DNA of 58,526 bases from Phaeoceros laevis. Taxonomy: Eukaryota; Anthocerotophyta; Anthocerotopsida; Notothyladales. The translations under genes and the position numbers were made by a program. Positions within the stretch are counted from its first letter, which is position 1. Every line of letters starts with the position of its first letter. The stretch is from contig JBNGIQ010009234.1 in assembly GCA_049999765.1 (NCBI GenBank), positions 246,106 through 304,631 on the forward strand. Reading direction: 5' to 3'. The notes beneath the pieces are model-generated. The model did no database searches. It had not been told where the DNA came from and saw only the letters and a list, made by a program, of their open reading frames with translations. Positions 22,820 to 33,569 of the stretch are shown in pieces.

Positions 22820-25786
22820 ATGGCGGCAGTGCTGGGCCAAGGGGGATCTTTTGCAGTGGCGGCGTCCTTGGGATTATCCGTAGACCTGCATCCCTCTTCC
22901 AGCCGTGGTCTGTTTCCTGGCTTTGACGGGCTTCGAGCAGCTGGCGTCGCACGAATTTCTTTTTACGCAGACTTGGATGGACTGCCGGCGCCAGCAGCAG
23001 GCAGCCTGCACATCAGGGCGGTGGCTACGGTACGTGAATTGCTTGGCTTAGCTGATTCCGATGATCTTGCCCGTCGGTTGAACAGCTAATTCCCACCGTC
23101 TGTCGTGCGGTTCTGTTGAGGTTGGTAGTAAAGAGTTCAAACTTAGTTGGTCTCTGCCAGTGAGATGCTAGCTTTTTGGCAATACTGATCATGGCACTGG
23201 GAGGGGCCGTTGCTCAATGTCATGTCTGTAACATTGTGCAAAAACAGCCAGCAAGACCTCCAACAACGCTACCTCCTAAGAGAAGCAAGGTGGAAATTTT
23301 CAAGGAGCAGAGTGATTACTTACGCTACCCTCTCAACGAAGAGCTTTTGACAGAGGCACCCAACGTAAGTGAAGCTGCCACTCAGCTCATCAAATTCCAT
23401 GGGAGCTACCAGCAGGACGACAGGGACGTGAGAGGCTCCCATCAGTACCAGTTCATGCTTAGGACAAAGCAACCTGCAGGCAAGGTCTCCAACAAGTTGT
23501 ACCTGGTGATGGATGAACTTGCTGATACATTTGGGAGCGGCACCCTGCGCCTAACAACACGTCAGACCTTTCAACTGCATGGAGTATTAAAGGTGAACCT
23601 GAAGACTGTGATGAGCTCAATCATCAAGAGTATGGGGTCAACCCTTGGAGCATGCGGTGATTTGAACAGGAATGTGCTTGCTCCACCTGTCCCGTGGGTT
23701 GGCAGGAGGGACTACAGATTTGCCCAGGACACTGCTGATAAGCTAGCAGCACTCCTTGCACCTCAGGCTGGAGCATATTACGATCTATGGGTGGATGGAG
23801 AGAAGATCATGTCTGCAGAACCTCCTGATGTCATCCTTGCCCGCAATGACACTTCCAACGGGACCAGCTTTGAAGGATCACCGGAGCCGATCTACGGATT
23901 GCAGTTTCTTCCACGGAAGTTCAAAATAGCCGTCACAGTGCCTGGAGATAACTCTGTCGATATACTCACCAACGATGTTGGTCTCGTGGCAATGACTGAT
24001 GAGACGGGGGAGCCCCATGGTTTTAACATTTATGTATGGTTTGCACTAACGTTTGTGAACTTCTTTGGTATGCTTGTGCTGTCATTGGCCTGGATCATGC
24101 CTGCTTATGCTGATGCATCCATCTTCTGTGGACATGCGAATGTAGGTTGGTGGAGGTATGGGCAGAACTCATCGAAATGAAAATACATTCCCAAGAATAG
24201 CTGATCCACTTGGATATGTGCCCAAGGAGGACATCTTGTACGCTGTAAAAGCAATTGTCGCCACACAACGTGATCATGGTCGACGGGATGACAGAAGAAT
24301 GTCCCGGATGAAGTATTTGGTTGAGGACTGGGGCATTGACAGGTTCAAGTCTGTGGTAGAGCAATACTATGGGAAAGCATTCCAACCTTTCAGACCGCTT
24401 CCACCCTGGGAGTTCAAGAGCTTCCTTGGCTGGCATGAACAGGTTAATTACTGGCTGGTTATGAGCCACATCGGTATTTAGTGTTTGTAGCTTCAGCATG
24501 ACTATGTACTAATTATTGCATATGTGCAGGGAGACGGAAGGCTCTTCTGTGGAGTGCATGTAGACAATGGCAGGATCAAAGGTGAGACCAAGGTAGCATT
24601 GAGGGAGGTCATAGAGAAGTACAATCTCTCTGTCCGCCTTACTCCCAACCAGAACTTGATACTGTGCGACATCCGCAAAGCATGGAGGACTAGCATAACC
24701 AAAGCCTTAGCTGCGGTTGGGCTTGCAGTAAGTGCCTTGTCTGTAGTATGTGCCTGTGTTCTTTGAGCGCTATATAAAAGATGCACTCTTTGATCCGGAG
24801 CTGGTTATTTCCTTTGTCTTCAGGCACCTCGCTGCGTGGATCCGCTAAAGCTCACGGCTATGGCTTGCCCTGCGTTGCCTTTGTGCCCTCTTGCAATAGC
24901 AGAAGCTGAACGTGGAATACCGGATGTTCTGAAACGTATCCGATCAGTATTTGACAAGGTGGGTTAGATCCTGTCTATTTGTCCTTTGATGAGGTTTCAA
25001 GGGAAACTAGGCTCGATTCTGTGGAGGAACCTGCTCGGTTGTATTACTGCAAGACACATGATGTTGATTCAACATGATGCTAACACAGGCATGGTTTGTT
25101 ATCAGGTTGGACTGAAGACCTCAGATTCAATTGTCATCCGGATGACAGGTTGTCCAAACGGGTGCACACGACCGTACATGGCTGAGCTTGCTTTTGTGGG
25201 AGATGCGGCAAACAGTTATCAGGTTGCCGCCCTTGCTTATTCCTTGTATTAGCAAAGTTTTATCCTGTGCTCTTTGGAGGTTTCTAGCAGTTTTGCTGCG
25301 ATGTCAGAGGTGTGAGCTTCTATTGTTATGAGCAGGTGTGGTTAGCGGGTTGTCCAAACCAGACAAGACTGGCACGTGTATATAAAGAGAAGGTCAAAAT
25401 CCAGGATTTTGAAACTGTGCTGGAGCCGTTGTTTTACTCCTGGAGGACATTGCGCCATGCCGGAGAAGCTTTTGGAGATTTTGCAGAGAGATTGGTCAGT
25501 CTAAGCGTATTTTCTACATATGGATGTTTGCCGAACGATACTCGGACACTTACGCGTTGCTTTTTTGGTGTAACCACAGGGTTTTGAAGAGTTGAGAAGG
25601 CTCAGTGACTCGTACAGTGGCCCTCGCCGAGGTAGAGGAATTGCGCAGATGCCCATCAGCACTGAGTTATTTGAAGCCCTTAGGTTGATTTCTGACAGTC
25701 AAGGGGTAAGCCCCAGCAAGCTAGCCTCAAAGATCATAGCGGATTATGTCAGCTCCACGACCGAGGATCCCTCTCTGGGATCTTGA
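22820..25786 (+). CDS. SIR: Sulfite reductase (ferredoxin), chloroplastic
   Basis: Eight exons, 22820-23029, 23248-24033, 24146-24442, 24530-24727, 24824-24958, 25106-25222, 25336-25494 and 25580-25786, give 702 residues. The enzyme reduces sulfite to sulfide with electrons from ferredoxin in plastids, the last reductive step of sulfate assimilation. The N-terminal 70-odd residues are transit-like. The mature protein starts near [20 protein letters not shown]. Family motifs follow in order: [33 protein letters not shown] (joined across an intron) and the four cysteines holding the 4Fe-4S/siroheme centre, ACPALPLC (Cys512, Cys518) and TGCPNGC (Cys558, Cys562). The tail [22 protein letters not shown] matches the extra C-terminal segment of plant enzymes. 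Every intron is phase 0. The gene looks intact. Confidence 0.96.
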
Positions 25787-26189
25787 GTCAAGTGGGCAGG
25801 ACAACATTAACAAGAGTTGTGAGTAACGCTGTGCGAATTCCAACTAGTGATTTTTCTCTGAATGTCCCGTTGCATGTGTCCACACGGCATCCATGTAAAA
25901 CGTCACTCAGCTGATGACGATGATGACTCGTACGTGCCAGCTAACGAAGATATGATGATACAGTATCTTGGCGTTCCGGGATTCACGGGGGTAACAATAA
26001 TCAGCTAACAATCAGCTAACAATAATCAGTCGGGTTTTGAAATTGTTGATTCAACTTTTGAAACGCCCAAGCTACTTAGGGCGTGTACATGTATGGCATC
26101 CGGCGCTCCCATCGCGCATCAGCGCCACGCAAGCAGCCCTACCTCCAAAGCCATTACCAGTTCGTAAATTGAGACGCTTGCCTGACAAA

Positions 26190-27158
26190 GAGCATCCTCG
26201 ATGCTATTGTCCGGTGTGCGTACCCCCAAACTACAACCATTTAGAGAGGGCACCAAATAGCGATTTTACGATTTTAAAATTAAATAATTAATTTTATATA
26301 AAAAAATACAAATAAAATTCAAAATAAATAAATTACTGTGATGAAAAATAATCACCTATAGTTTTCTGCTTAGCAGCCTTCAAATGATGGCTTACCACAT
26401 ATTTTCCTAGAATGTGATATAACTTCAGAGACTCCGTAGCATCATGCGACTGTTGCATTGAATACATCTGCACAGTATCCATTGCTATATTCACCTTATC
26501 AACACTTAGCGCCGGTGGAGGTGGTGCTTCAATATCATCCTCATCCTCGTTACTTTGCTCAGGAGGAGGAGGTATGATGGAATCCTAAACTTCATCCACT
26601 ATAGGAGTGTATGTGGTCTCTACTTGTTCATCTTCTTCGAATTGAACATATTCTTCTACATACATAGTAGGACATATAGTACTCTTACCATTAAGTGTCA
26701 ATTGTGCAAACTCCTCCATAGCTAATGTCAACTGATGAAATTGAGACTCCAAAAATTCTGTGTGCGGTGGTGGATCGCTAATACATGTGCACTTAACGAA
26801 ATCGCGCGCGCCAGTACGTGTGCACTCATCGAAATTGAGCGCTAGATTAGTGAGTTAGAAATGAGTAATGAGTTATGTATGGTGAAAAAAATCTTATACT
26901 TAAGATGTATTTACTTTCTTATAAGCTCGTAATTACTTAAGATAATTTATACCTTAATCATGTTTTGCCATTTATGAAGTAGGGAACGAATAAGACTTTT
27001 TTTTTCATACGTGCTAATTACCAATTAAGACTTTTTTTTCCTATGTGCTAATTACCAATTACCATTTACAATACGTTACATTGAAGGGAGCGGCCCTAGA
27101 GCAACCAATTAGGGAGGGTTCCATTTAGGGGGGTGCCAATTATGGAGGGTAGACTGTA
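26190..27158 (-). mobile_element. Degenerate pogo/Tigger-like DNA transposon
   Basis: The right end, read on the minus strand from 27156, starts CAGTCTACCCTCCATAAT then TTGGCACC. This is the inverted repeat style of plant pogo/Tigger elements, followed on the plus strand by the TA target (27157-27158). The left end is diverged, with CCATTTAGAGAGGGCACC at about 26239-26256. Between them the minus strand holds the end of a protein frame (26760-26345): acidic residues, a Pro/Glu run, then LYHILGKYVVSHH and KQKTIGDYF, like the C-terminal tail of Tigger transposases. An in-frame TAG (near 26588) and loss of the catalytic domain show that it is dead. Confidence 0.55.
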
Positions 27159-27410
27159 GCGTGAACGGAGGACATTCAAACTCCCCGCCAGCTCCAGCGC
27201 GTGGGCCTGCCTCCCAGCTGTAGGCGTCCAGAACCGCTGATGTTGCCGTTGGTGGTACGCATTCGTAGGTGGAGCAATTACAGGGTTTTCAGCAGTAGCA
27301 GTCCCTCCGTCGCGGCTCCATGGGCTACTTGCACACAAAAAGGGGCACAAATTGGGTAACTGATGATAACTCTCCCTAATGATCCCGACTCTAGAATACC
27401 ACAACCCACC

Positions 27411-27453
27411 GCGCTGTCTGCGTATTGTTTGGAAAGCAATACGCAGACAGCGC
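27411..27453. other. Perfect inverted repeat (17-bp arms, 9-nt loop)
   Basis: The left arm GCGCTGTCTGCGTATTG (27411-27427) is exactly complementary to the right arm (27437-27453), with TTTGGAAAG between. Transcribed, it would make a strong hairpin. It lies 285 bases upstream of the rhomboid ATG, between that gene and the transposon remnant. A smaller stem (GACTCT at 27501-27506 with AGAGTC at 27519-27524) follows. Confidence 0.85.
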
Positions 27454-27737
27454 ACTAGCAGGTCACGCGATTGGGAACGGCCGCCACTGCGGCTGTACCT
27501 GACTCTTGTACACTATATAGAGTCTAGGCGAGCCCTGAAGAAAATAGACACTGACCAGTATCAGCAACCGAGAGCTCGAGGGAGCGGGCCCATGAATAAT
27601 ATATGACAAACTGTATCTCGCCCCAAGCGCGTTATATTCCTTTCGTGCACGGATGATCTCTGGATCCAGCTGAGGCCGCATTGGAACACAGATCGGCGAT
27701 CCTGGTTACCGCCAGCATTGCCGTGGCGCGAGGCGCC

Positions 27738-29492
27738 ATGGTTGGCCCCGGAGGCTCTACTGGGTCGGTGCTGCTTGCTCCACTGCCCCCTCTTGGCCGT
27801 CACTTGGCCTTCTCGATGTCTGTGCCGACGATTCTGAGCAAAAATTCTTATCCAAGCCGAGGGCAGGTGATCCTTTGTCCTAAAACTTCGTGTTGGTTGT
27901 CTTTCATTTGCACGCCGTGCATCTGACTGGTCATTGTTATGCCAATTTAGCAGGGTTTAAAGCGCGCGTTGCTGAGATTGCGCCCCCCTGGAGTGGCTGG
28001 TCAGTTTGCCAAAGATGGGCATGCAGGCAAGAAATGGTTATATCATCTGCCGGGTATCCGAAGTGAGAGCAATCGAAATGTTCGTACACCATCACAGGAT
28101 CCCGGTAAGCTGGAAAGGATTTAGGTTTTACTTTATCTCTGCACAGTTCTACAGTGTTTGCTGAGTTCGACATCCTTAGTTGCAGGGATAGTTCCTGACT
28201 TGGAACTTGAGAAGCCCTTAGTCAGTGTGAAAGGACGTTCTCCTGTCAAGAACGGTATCTATCTTCTTCTGCTCTTAAATCTTGGAGTGTATGCTGCTGA
28301 TCATTGGTTACAGGTATGACAGACTGACAGAAAGAGCTTAGCTTGTTGCTTTCTTGACGAGTTGCACAAAATGTGGTTGTGGACAACAGCTTGTCGTCTT
28401 AGATGTCATAGATTGCGAGAATTTCCTGCTTTCATTGCCCCGTCAAGGAATTAATTTGGTAAGAAAAGGTGGTAGTATGTGCTGACAGGGTTATCTGCTT
28501 CTGCTGCCAGCTGGGCATCACGAAGAATTTGTATCTATATCATGATCTGCCCCGTTGGTATCAGTTTTTTACGTCCACGTTCTGTCATGCAAACTGGTGC
28601 GCATTTTCTCTAGTTCAAGTGCTCTCTCATTTTGTTAATTCGTGATATGAAAGCTCTGTCCGAGTTAAATGATGATTCATCTGTTCCATGTCTGTGCTGA
28701 CCACTTGTGGGTGAGCAGGGCCCATCTGTCCAGCAACTTGTTTTTTCTCTACATATTTGGTAGGTCAGCTATACAGCAGCAAGTGCTTATTGCTTGTCCT
28801 AGACTTCTAAGAACATGTTCACGACTGTGCATTGTCGTGGTGCTTGCTGACTTTGATTTGCATCTTCTAGGGAAATTGGTGGAGGAAGAGGAGGGAAGTT
28901 TTGCACTCTGGCTGTCATACCTTGTCACTGGAGCTGGAGCAAATGTTGTGTCTTGGTTAATCTTACCCCGCTCGGTTGTTTCTGTTGGAGCCTCGGGAGC
29001 TGTCTTTGGCCTATTTGCAATCAGTGTGCTTGTAAGGGTATGTCAATGCATCTCTGTGTAGAAGGGAAAGGTTTTGGTGCCGTCCAATGAGTTCAGTGGG
29101 TTTCCAAGGAGCTGGGTCTGGTTGTCGAGTTCCAAGCAGCTAACATCAATCACCTTCTGGAATACAGCTAAGCTGGGATTGGCGGAAGTTACTGGAGGTA
29201 CTCATCTTGGGACAGTTCGTCGTAGAAAGGGTGAGTTGCTAGGCTGTCACTGCACTTCTCCTTGTGGGTTAAGAAATGGCTCCTTGACATGATTTATTCG
29301 CTGGAATCTGGATTTCCGCAGGTCATGGAGGCGGCACAATCTTCTGCGAATGTTGGTAATCATGCTTATGGTGCTGTAGCAAATATCAACCATATAGCAC
29401 ATTTGTCGGGGGCCCTTGTTGGAGTTTTTCTTATTTGGTGCATTAGCCGCTTGCCTGCAGCAGATTTTCCTGAGAGGCCCAAGGGAAAATAG
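27738..29492 (+). CDS. Rhomboid-like intramembrane serine protease, probably chloroplast
   Basis: Eight exons, 27738-27866, 27954-28104, 28186-28313, 28511-28596, 28719-28759, 28871-29037, 29168-29230 and 29322-29492, give 311 residues. The N-terminal about 80 residues are Ser/Pro/Arg-rich and look like a plastid transit peptide. Membrane segments begin at NGIYLLLLLNLGVYAADHW. The rhomboid motif H-x4-H-x3-N appears as CHANWAHLSSN, spanning an intron. The nucleophile is in GASGAVFG (Ser about 220) and the catalytic His in NHIAHLSGALVG (about 282). Both catalytic residues are present, so it should be an active protease cutting within membranes. Relatives are the plastid RBL proteins of Arabidopsis. 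Its substrate is not deducible. It converges on the DUF212 gene, with 148 bases between stop codons. Confidence 0.92.
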
Positions 29493-29640
29493 TTGGTCTA
29501 TTCTTAAGACTATTGGTCTTCATGTATTGATTCAATTTGATTGAGTAAGCAGACTCGTTCTACTCATTCATAGGTCATACCTCTCTGGCTCTACCAGACT
29601 GGTCCTAAATTTAATAAACTATAGTTCTTCCTAGATGAAC

Positions 29641-31176
29641 TCATCTTTGGCTGGAATGAAGAGCCAAAGTGATGACCACACCAAAAATGCCTCCGAAAAG
29701 GACTTCCAGCTTTGTGTGACCAATCGTCTCTTTCAAAGGAACGAGCCTCCAACCATTCAAATTCTGGATCTCTTGCATGAAAACCTCCCCGCGTTGTGCT
29801 GCTGGTAAGGTCCTGGCCCTTTCAAAGAAGCTTGGTGGTCTCTTGTAAGCGCCGTTTTTCAGCAATAACTCAGGTTGTGCAGCCATTGGCTCATCCTTGG
29901 CAGCTGGTTTTGCAGAATTTGGCACCTTGTATGGAAGAACAGCACTGTCCACGAAACTGATTTCCTGGGCAACTGGATCACGTGCTAGCTCTACACCAAT
30001 TGCTGTGGAAGACACATTATTTGGAACTGCCGGCTTTGACAACCCTGGCAACCTATCTGGGAAGTACGTCAGAACTATGGAATTTAGTAGTTGAGCATGC
30101 TTGCCAGCTGCATTCCTCACGCCCTGCCAGGCAATCAACCTCTGAGAAAACTGGTTTGGAGTCAACAAAGCTGATGTGGGAAACAATCGTGCATCGGAGT
30201 GCCAGCTTCACCCTACAACTTACCTGAGCATCATACATCACAATGGTGGCCAGTACAACTGCTAGTCCGAACACAGAGTCCGACAAGCCCCTGTTAACAG
30301 ACAAGACGTGCATAAGCATGTGAGGGCAGAGCTACCAGAGATGCCCTGGATGTGCAGGGCGTAACACTAAAATTTGCAAGTGGCCAGGGATGCACCTTTC
30401 CAAACCCAGAGTTGTTGCTGCCGCTGTTACGCCCTGCAAGGATGTGGAATACAGGGCACCTCAGATTTGTCTGTCACTCACAGCTTGGAGAAACAAATTG
30501 GCAACAATCAGGCCACATTACCGCAGAATGAGAAGAAGGCATCCCACCAGACTTCAGAGCTACTTTCCAGTTGAATCCTTTGCCCAACAACAGGGATGTG
30601 AAAGGCTTAGCCATCTGGCCCAAAACGCTAGCTATGAGGGCACTTTCCAAGACCTGCCTGGAAACAACTTCCTGCCATGAGCACGATTCTCACACCAGGG
30701 GCAAAACTCAAAAATCACAGCTGTTTCCAACTTGAATGAACGAGAGCTGGGAAGAGGTCGAAACCAACAGCAGCACCACATCGCAAGACAATGCAACTCA
30801 TGAACACACTAAACTCTTGCCTTATTGTTCAAAATTTCGTCGAGCCCAGCTCTAGGTGGACATGAGTGCTTTCTACGAACGCTGCTTGCGACCCGAGGTA
30901 CTGTATGCCATCCCCCAATCCACTCGCAGCTGAGGGAGCAAGTAAGTCTTTGGAGCAGTCTTCTCTGCTCCACCTGCATGGGCCTTCTGCCAGCGGTGGA
31001 GACAGGTTGATAGCGTTGTGCCTTTTGCACAACGGTTGCTTGGCTGAACCTATGAACCGAAGCCATCGTTGCATGCCGCGAACGGGAATCGGGAGCAGAT
31101 CACGCTGCGGGGCATTCAGGGGTAAGCCCTGCAGTCTCCATAATGCTGCTAGAAGTAGGCTAGAGACCACTTCCAC
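29641..31176 (-). CDS. DUF212 acid phosphatase/vanadium haloperoxidase-related membrane protein
   Basis: Exons 30653-30522, 30433-30396, 30290-30224 and 30123-29641 join cleanly. The first exon is proposed as 31176-30877, a phase-0 donor, giving 339 residues; that first join is uncertain. The core reads SALIASVLGQMAKPF, then SGGMPSSHSAGVTAAATTLGL, then VLATIVMYDAQGVRNAAGKHAQLLN, and near the C-terminus LKETIGHTKLEVLFGGIFGVV. These are the DUF212 signatures: a PAP2/haloperoxidase-like SSHS motif, the MYDA-GVR-AG motif and GHT. Usual plant members have about 160-300 residues; here an insertion of about 100 residues separates the Gly-Val-Arg motif from the C-terminal helix. The N-terminus may be a plastid transit peptide. 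The substrate is not known. Confidence 0.82.
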
Positions 31177-31403
31177 CGCAGGCTAGAGGCCACCTACGGA
31201 CGAGGATACAGCATTCCCAGGCATGCGGCATACGTGGCTTGGCACACAAATAGCAGTCATGTTCGATACCGAAGCTGCTTTATCCTGCTACTTGCTTTCT
31301 CAAAATGATTCAAGGAAACAATTTCTGTGGGCCGGAGCGTTCATGTGTAGAAGTCGCAGACGGTTGTAATGGCAGGGAGTAACGGAGAGGTTGATGTGCT
31401 GTA
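31177..31403. promoter_or_regulatory. Shared upstream region of divergent DUF212 and methyltransferase genes
   Basis: The proposed ATGs (31176 minus and 31404 plus) are 227 bases apart. A bidirectional promoter is inferred from spacing; I see no clear core element. If either gene starts further upstream the region would be even shorter. Confidence 0.3.
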
Positions 31404-33282
31404 ATGGCATTGTTACCCTGCTCTTTGCCCAGCTATTTGCATGGGCATCTTGGTGTCCAATTTGGGGCTGTAGGATGCCAGGTAAAATGGTGGCGAGCAA
31501 GCGTCATTAGGAATGTGCGTACACAACATCGTGAGCTTGAGCTGGAAGAAACGAAGGTGTTGTTTCTTGCATTACCCAGGCTGGTCATTTCCAGGATCGC
31601 TGTAAGAACAGCCAGGATATGACAGGACTCTTCATTCTCTCGTGACTGATGACTGAAAGGTCTCGGGGGCTGCAGGTGATGCTCCATGGAAGGCAGCTCA
31701 CTATCTTCCAGCCCAAGGAGGTGGATGAGGTTCTGGAAATGTACATCGAGCAGGGTATGATTGTCATTCTTCTTTAAGGGAATGAAGCTGAAGCTGATTC
31801 AAAAAGTAGCTGGTACTTAAGACGAGGTCGGGGCTTTGGTGCAGATAGGCTTGATAGAGACCCGTATTGGTGTCGGCTGTGGCCGTCGGCACTCGCTCTC
31901 GCTGAGAAGGTTTGGCTCATTCAGGAGACCAGGGTTCTGCCAGTTTCGCCGACTATCACGTTGGACCTTGGACCTTACAAACTTTTCCTAAGTCCTCTTT
32001 GGCTTTCAACAGATTCTAGCACATCCTGAGCTGGTATACGGGTGCCGAGTATGTGACCTTGGTGCTGGCCTTGGTATGTGAAGTCTTTCCCCTTGTTCAA
32101 GCACCTTACCACCTAGCTGGACTATTGGTAGGTTGTTGACATGTGAGAATGGTGGACAGGTTTGGCAGGCCTTGCTGCTGCTTTGGTTGGAGCACGTGAG
32201 GTGTGCATCTTTGTCTCCTGCTGTTTTATGTTCAAAGATAGACAGTCTCTTACCTGAGTACTAATTACTGCGTCGCCTTCAGGTTGTCCTGTATGATCGC
32301 GAGGTACAAGCTTTGTTCTGTGCACTGCTGAATATTCATGCCAACATCTCGGATGCTTCCACAAATCTTCCGCAAATCATGAATTTGATCACTGCAAGTA
32401 TAGAAAATAAGCCTGCTACTTCACTCCGTGCACGTGCACCCGTGCCTCAGCAGCTGCTCCATTCAGCATACATAGACTTGGCTAAGAAGTTTATCAAATT
32501 TCCTTTGGGAGAAGGATGGGGTAACCCAAGCTTGCACAAGCCTTCGGTGAGAGCAGAAATGTTTGACTGGACAAACAAGCCAGCAGAAGGTCTTGATTTC
32601 GATGTGGTAAGCTTCTGCTTGGGGTTATGCGCAGCCACTGTTCAACTACCTGAATCTAAGATGTGTCGCGCAATTTGGATATAGCGCCCTTCGCAAGTGA
32701 CATATCCTATCTAGTGCAGGTATTAGCGTGTGATGTTTTGTACGAAAAGCCTGCCGTCAGTGTCATTGCTGATCTTGTACCCCAGCTTCTACAAAAGAGG
32801 TATGACTTCCAGGCTCAAGACTCACCCATTATGCTTCAAATGTGGAACTGTACCATGTGTAACTTTTCCGATCTAGGCTACCGTTATATACATCCAGGTG
32901 TTATCGATTTTGTGCAGGGCGGGATCACGATTGCTGATCGCAGATCCTGTTGAGCGTAATCCAAAAAACCGTGATCTCTTTGTCCAGCTTTTTGGAAGCA
33001 GAAGCACCGATAACGTAGGCATTGCCCTCTCGGCTACACAGTTCATCAGTCGTTTACCTCGCTTTTTTTGGGTTCTTGGATGTTGATGCCAAAAACATTT
33101 TCTCATGCTGCTCAGCCTGTTTTTTTTGGCAGTTCATGAGACTCGACGCAAGAGAAGAGTGCATTCCCTTCATGGATGGGCGCCCACATCAAGTGGAGCT
33201 CTTGTCCTTCACGTGGAAAGTTGATGGTGAAAAGCAACTTACAGCCCTCAAAGTTCGTGAAGGGGATGCGATGGCCAACTAA
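31404..33282 (+). CDS. METTL21-like lysine methyltransferase (Methyltransf_16 family)
   Basis: Nine exons, 31404-31556, 31676-31754, 31845-31909, 32013-32073, 32160-32200, 32283-32606, 32720-32799, 32918-33014 and 33133-33282, give 349 residues. Motif order is that of seven-beta-strand protein methyltransferases: YWCRLWPSALALAE, the SAM-binding CDLGAGLGLAGLAAALVGA, the acidic second strand VVLYDRE, then the post-II motif FDVVLACDVLYE, and RLLIADPVERNP. Relatives modify lysines of chaperones or translation factors; the target here is unknown. There is a non-conserved insert of about 60 residues in exon 6 (32330-32530) between the second and third core strands. The start ATG is the first in an open exon, but an upstream non-coding exon or different start is possible because the first 25 residues look unlike the family. 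Confidence 0.88.
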
Positions 33283-33569
33283 TTGTCGTGAGTGTAAGGA
33301 GGCCTTGCCTATTGTTCGGTTAGCAGGTACTGTGCTGGTCGAGACTCGAGAGACACTAGCCATATTTGTTATTGGCGACCTTTTGAAGTAGGGAACCCAA
33401 GAAAAAGGGAGCGGTATTTTCCAACCGACTTCTAGCAGCTAGCAGCGTACAACACAACGCTCTGTAGGCTCAATCTGCACTTGATAACCAGAACGAATTG
33501 CTTGTCTTGTTTTTGCTTCATGCTGACCAAAACCGAGCACTTTATCTGTGCAAAATTGCCCCGACAGAA
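33283..33569. other. Space between convergent genes
   Basis: 287 bases separate the methyltransferase stop from the calreticulin stop on the opposite strand. It should hold both polyadenylation regions, and the two transcripts may overlap. Confidence 0.5.

Larger units (their letters stand above)
25787..27737. other. Intergenic, transposon remnants and a hairpin
   Basis: No intact gene. It contains the pogo/Tigger-like remnant (26190-27158) and the hairpin region (27411-27453, with a smaller stem at 27501-27524). An AT-rich section at 26260-26340 is part of the remnant. Confidence 0.6.
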
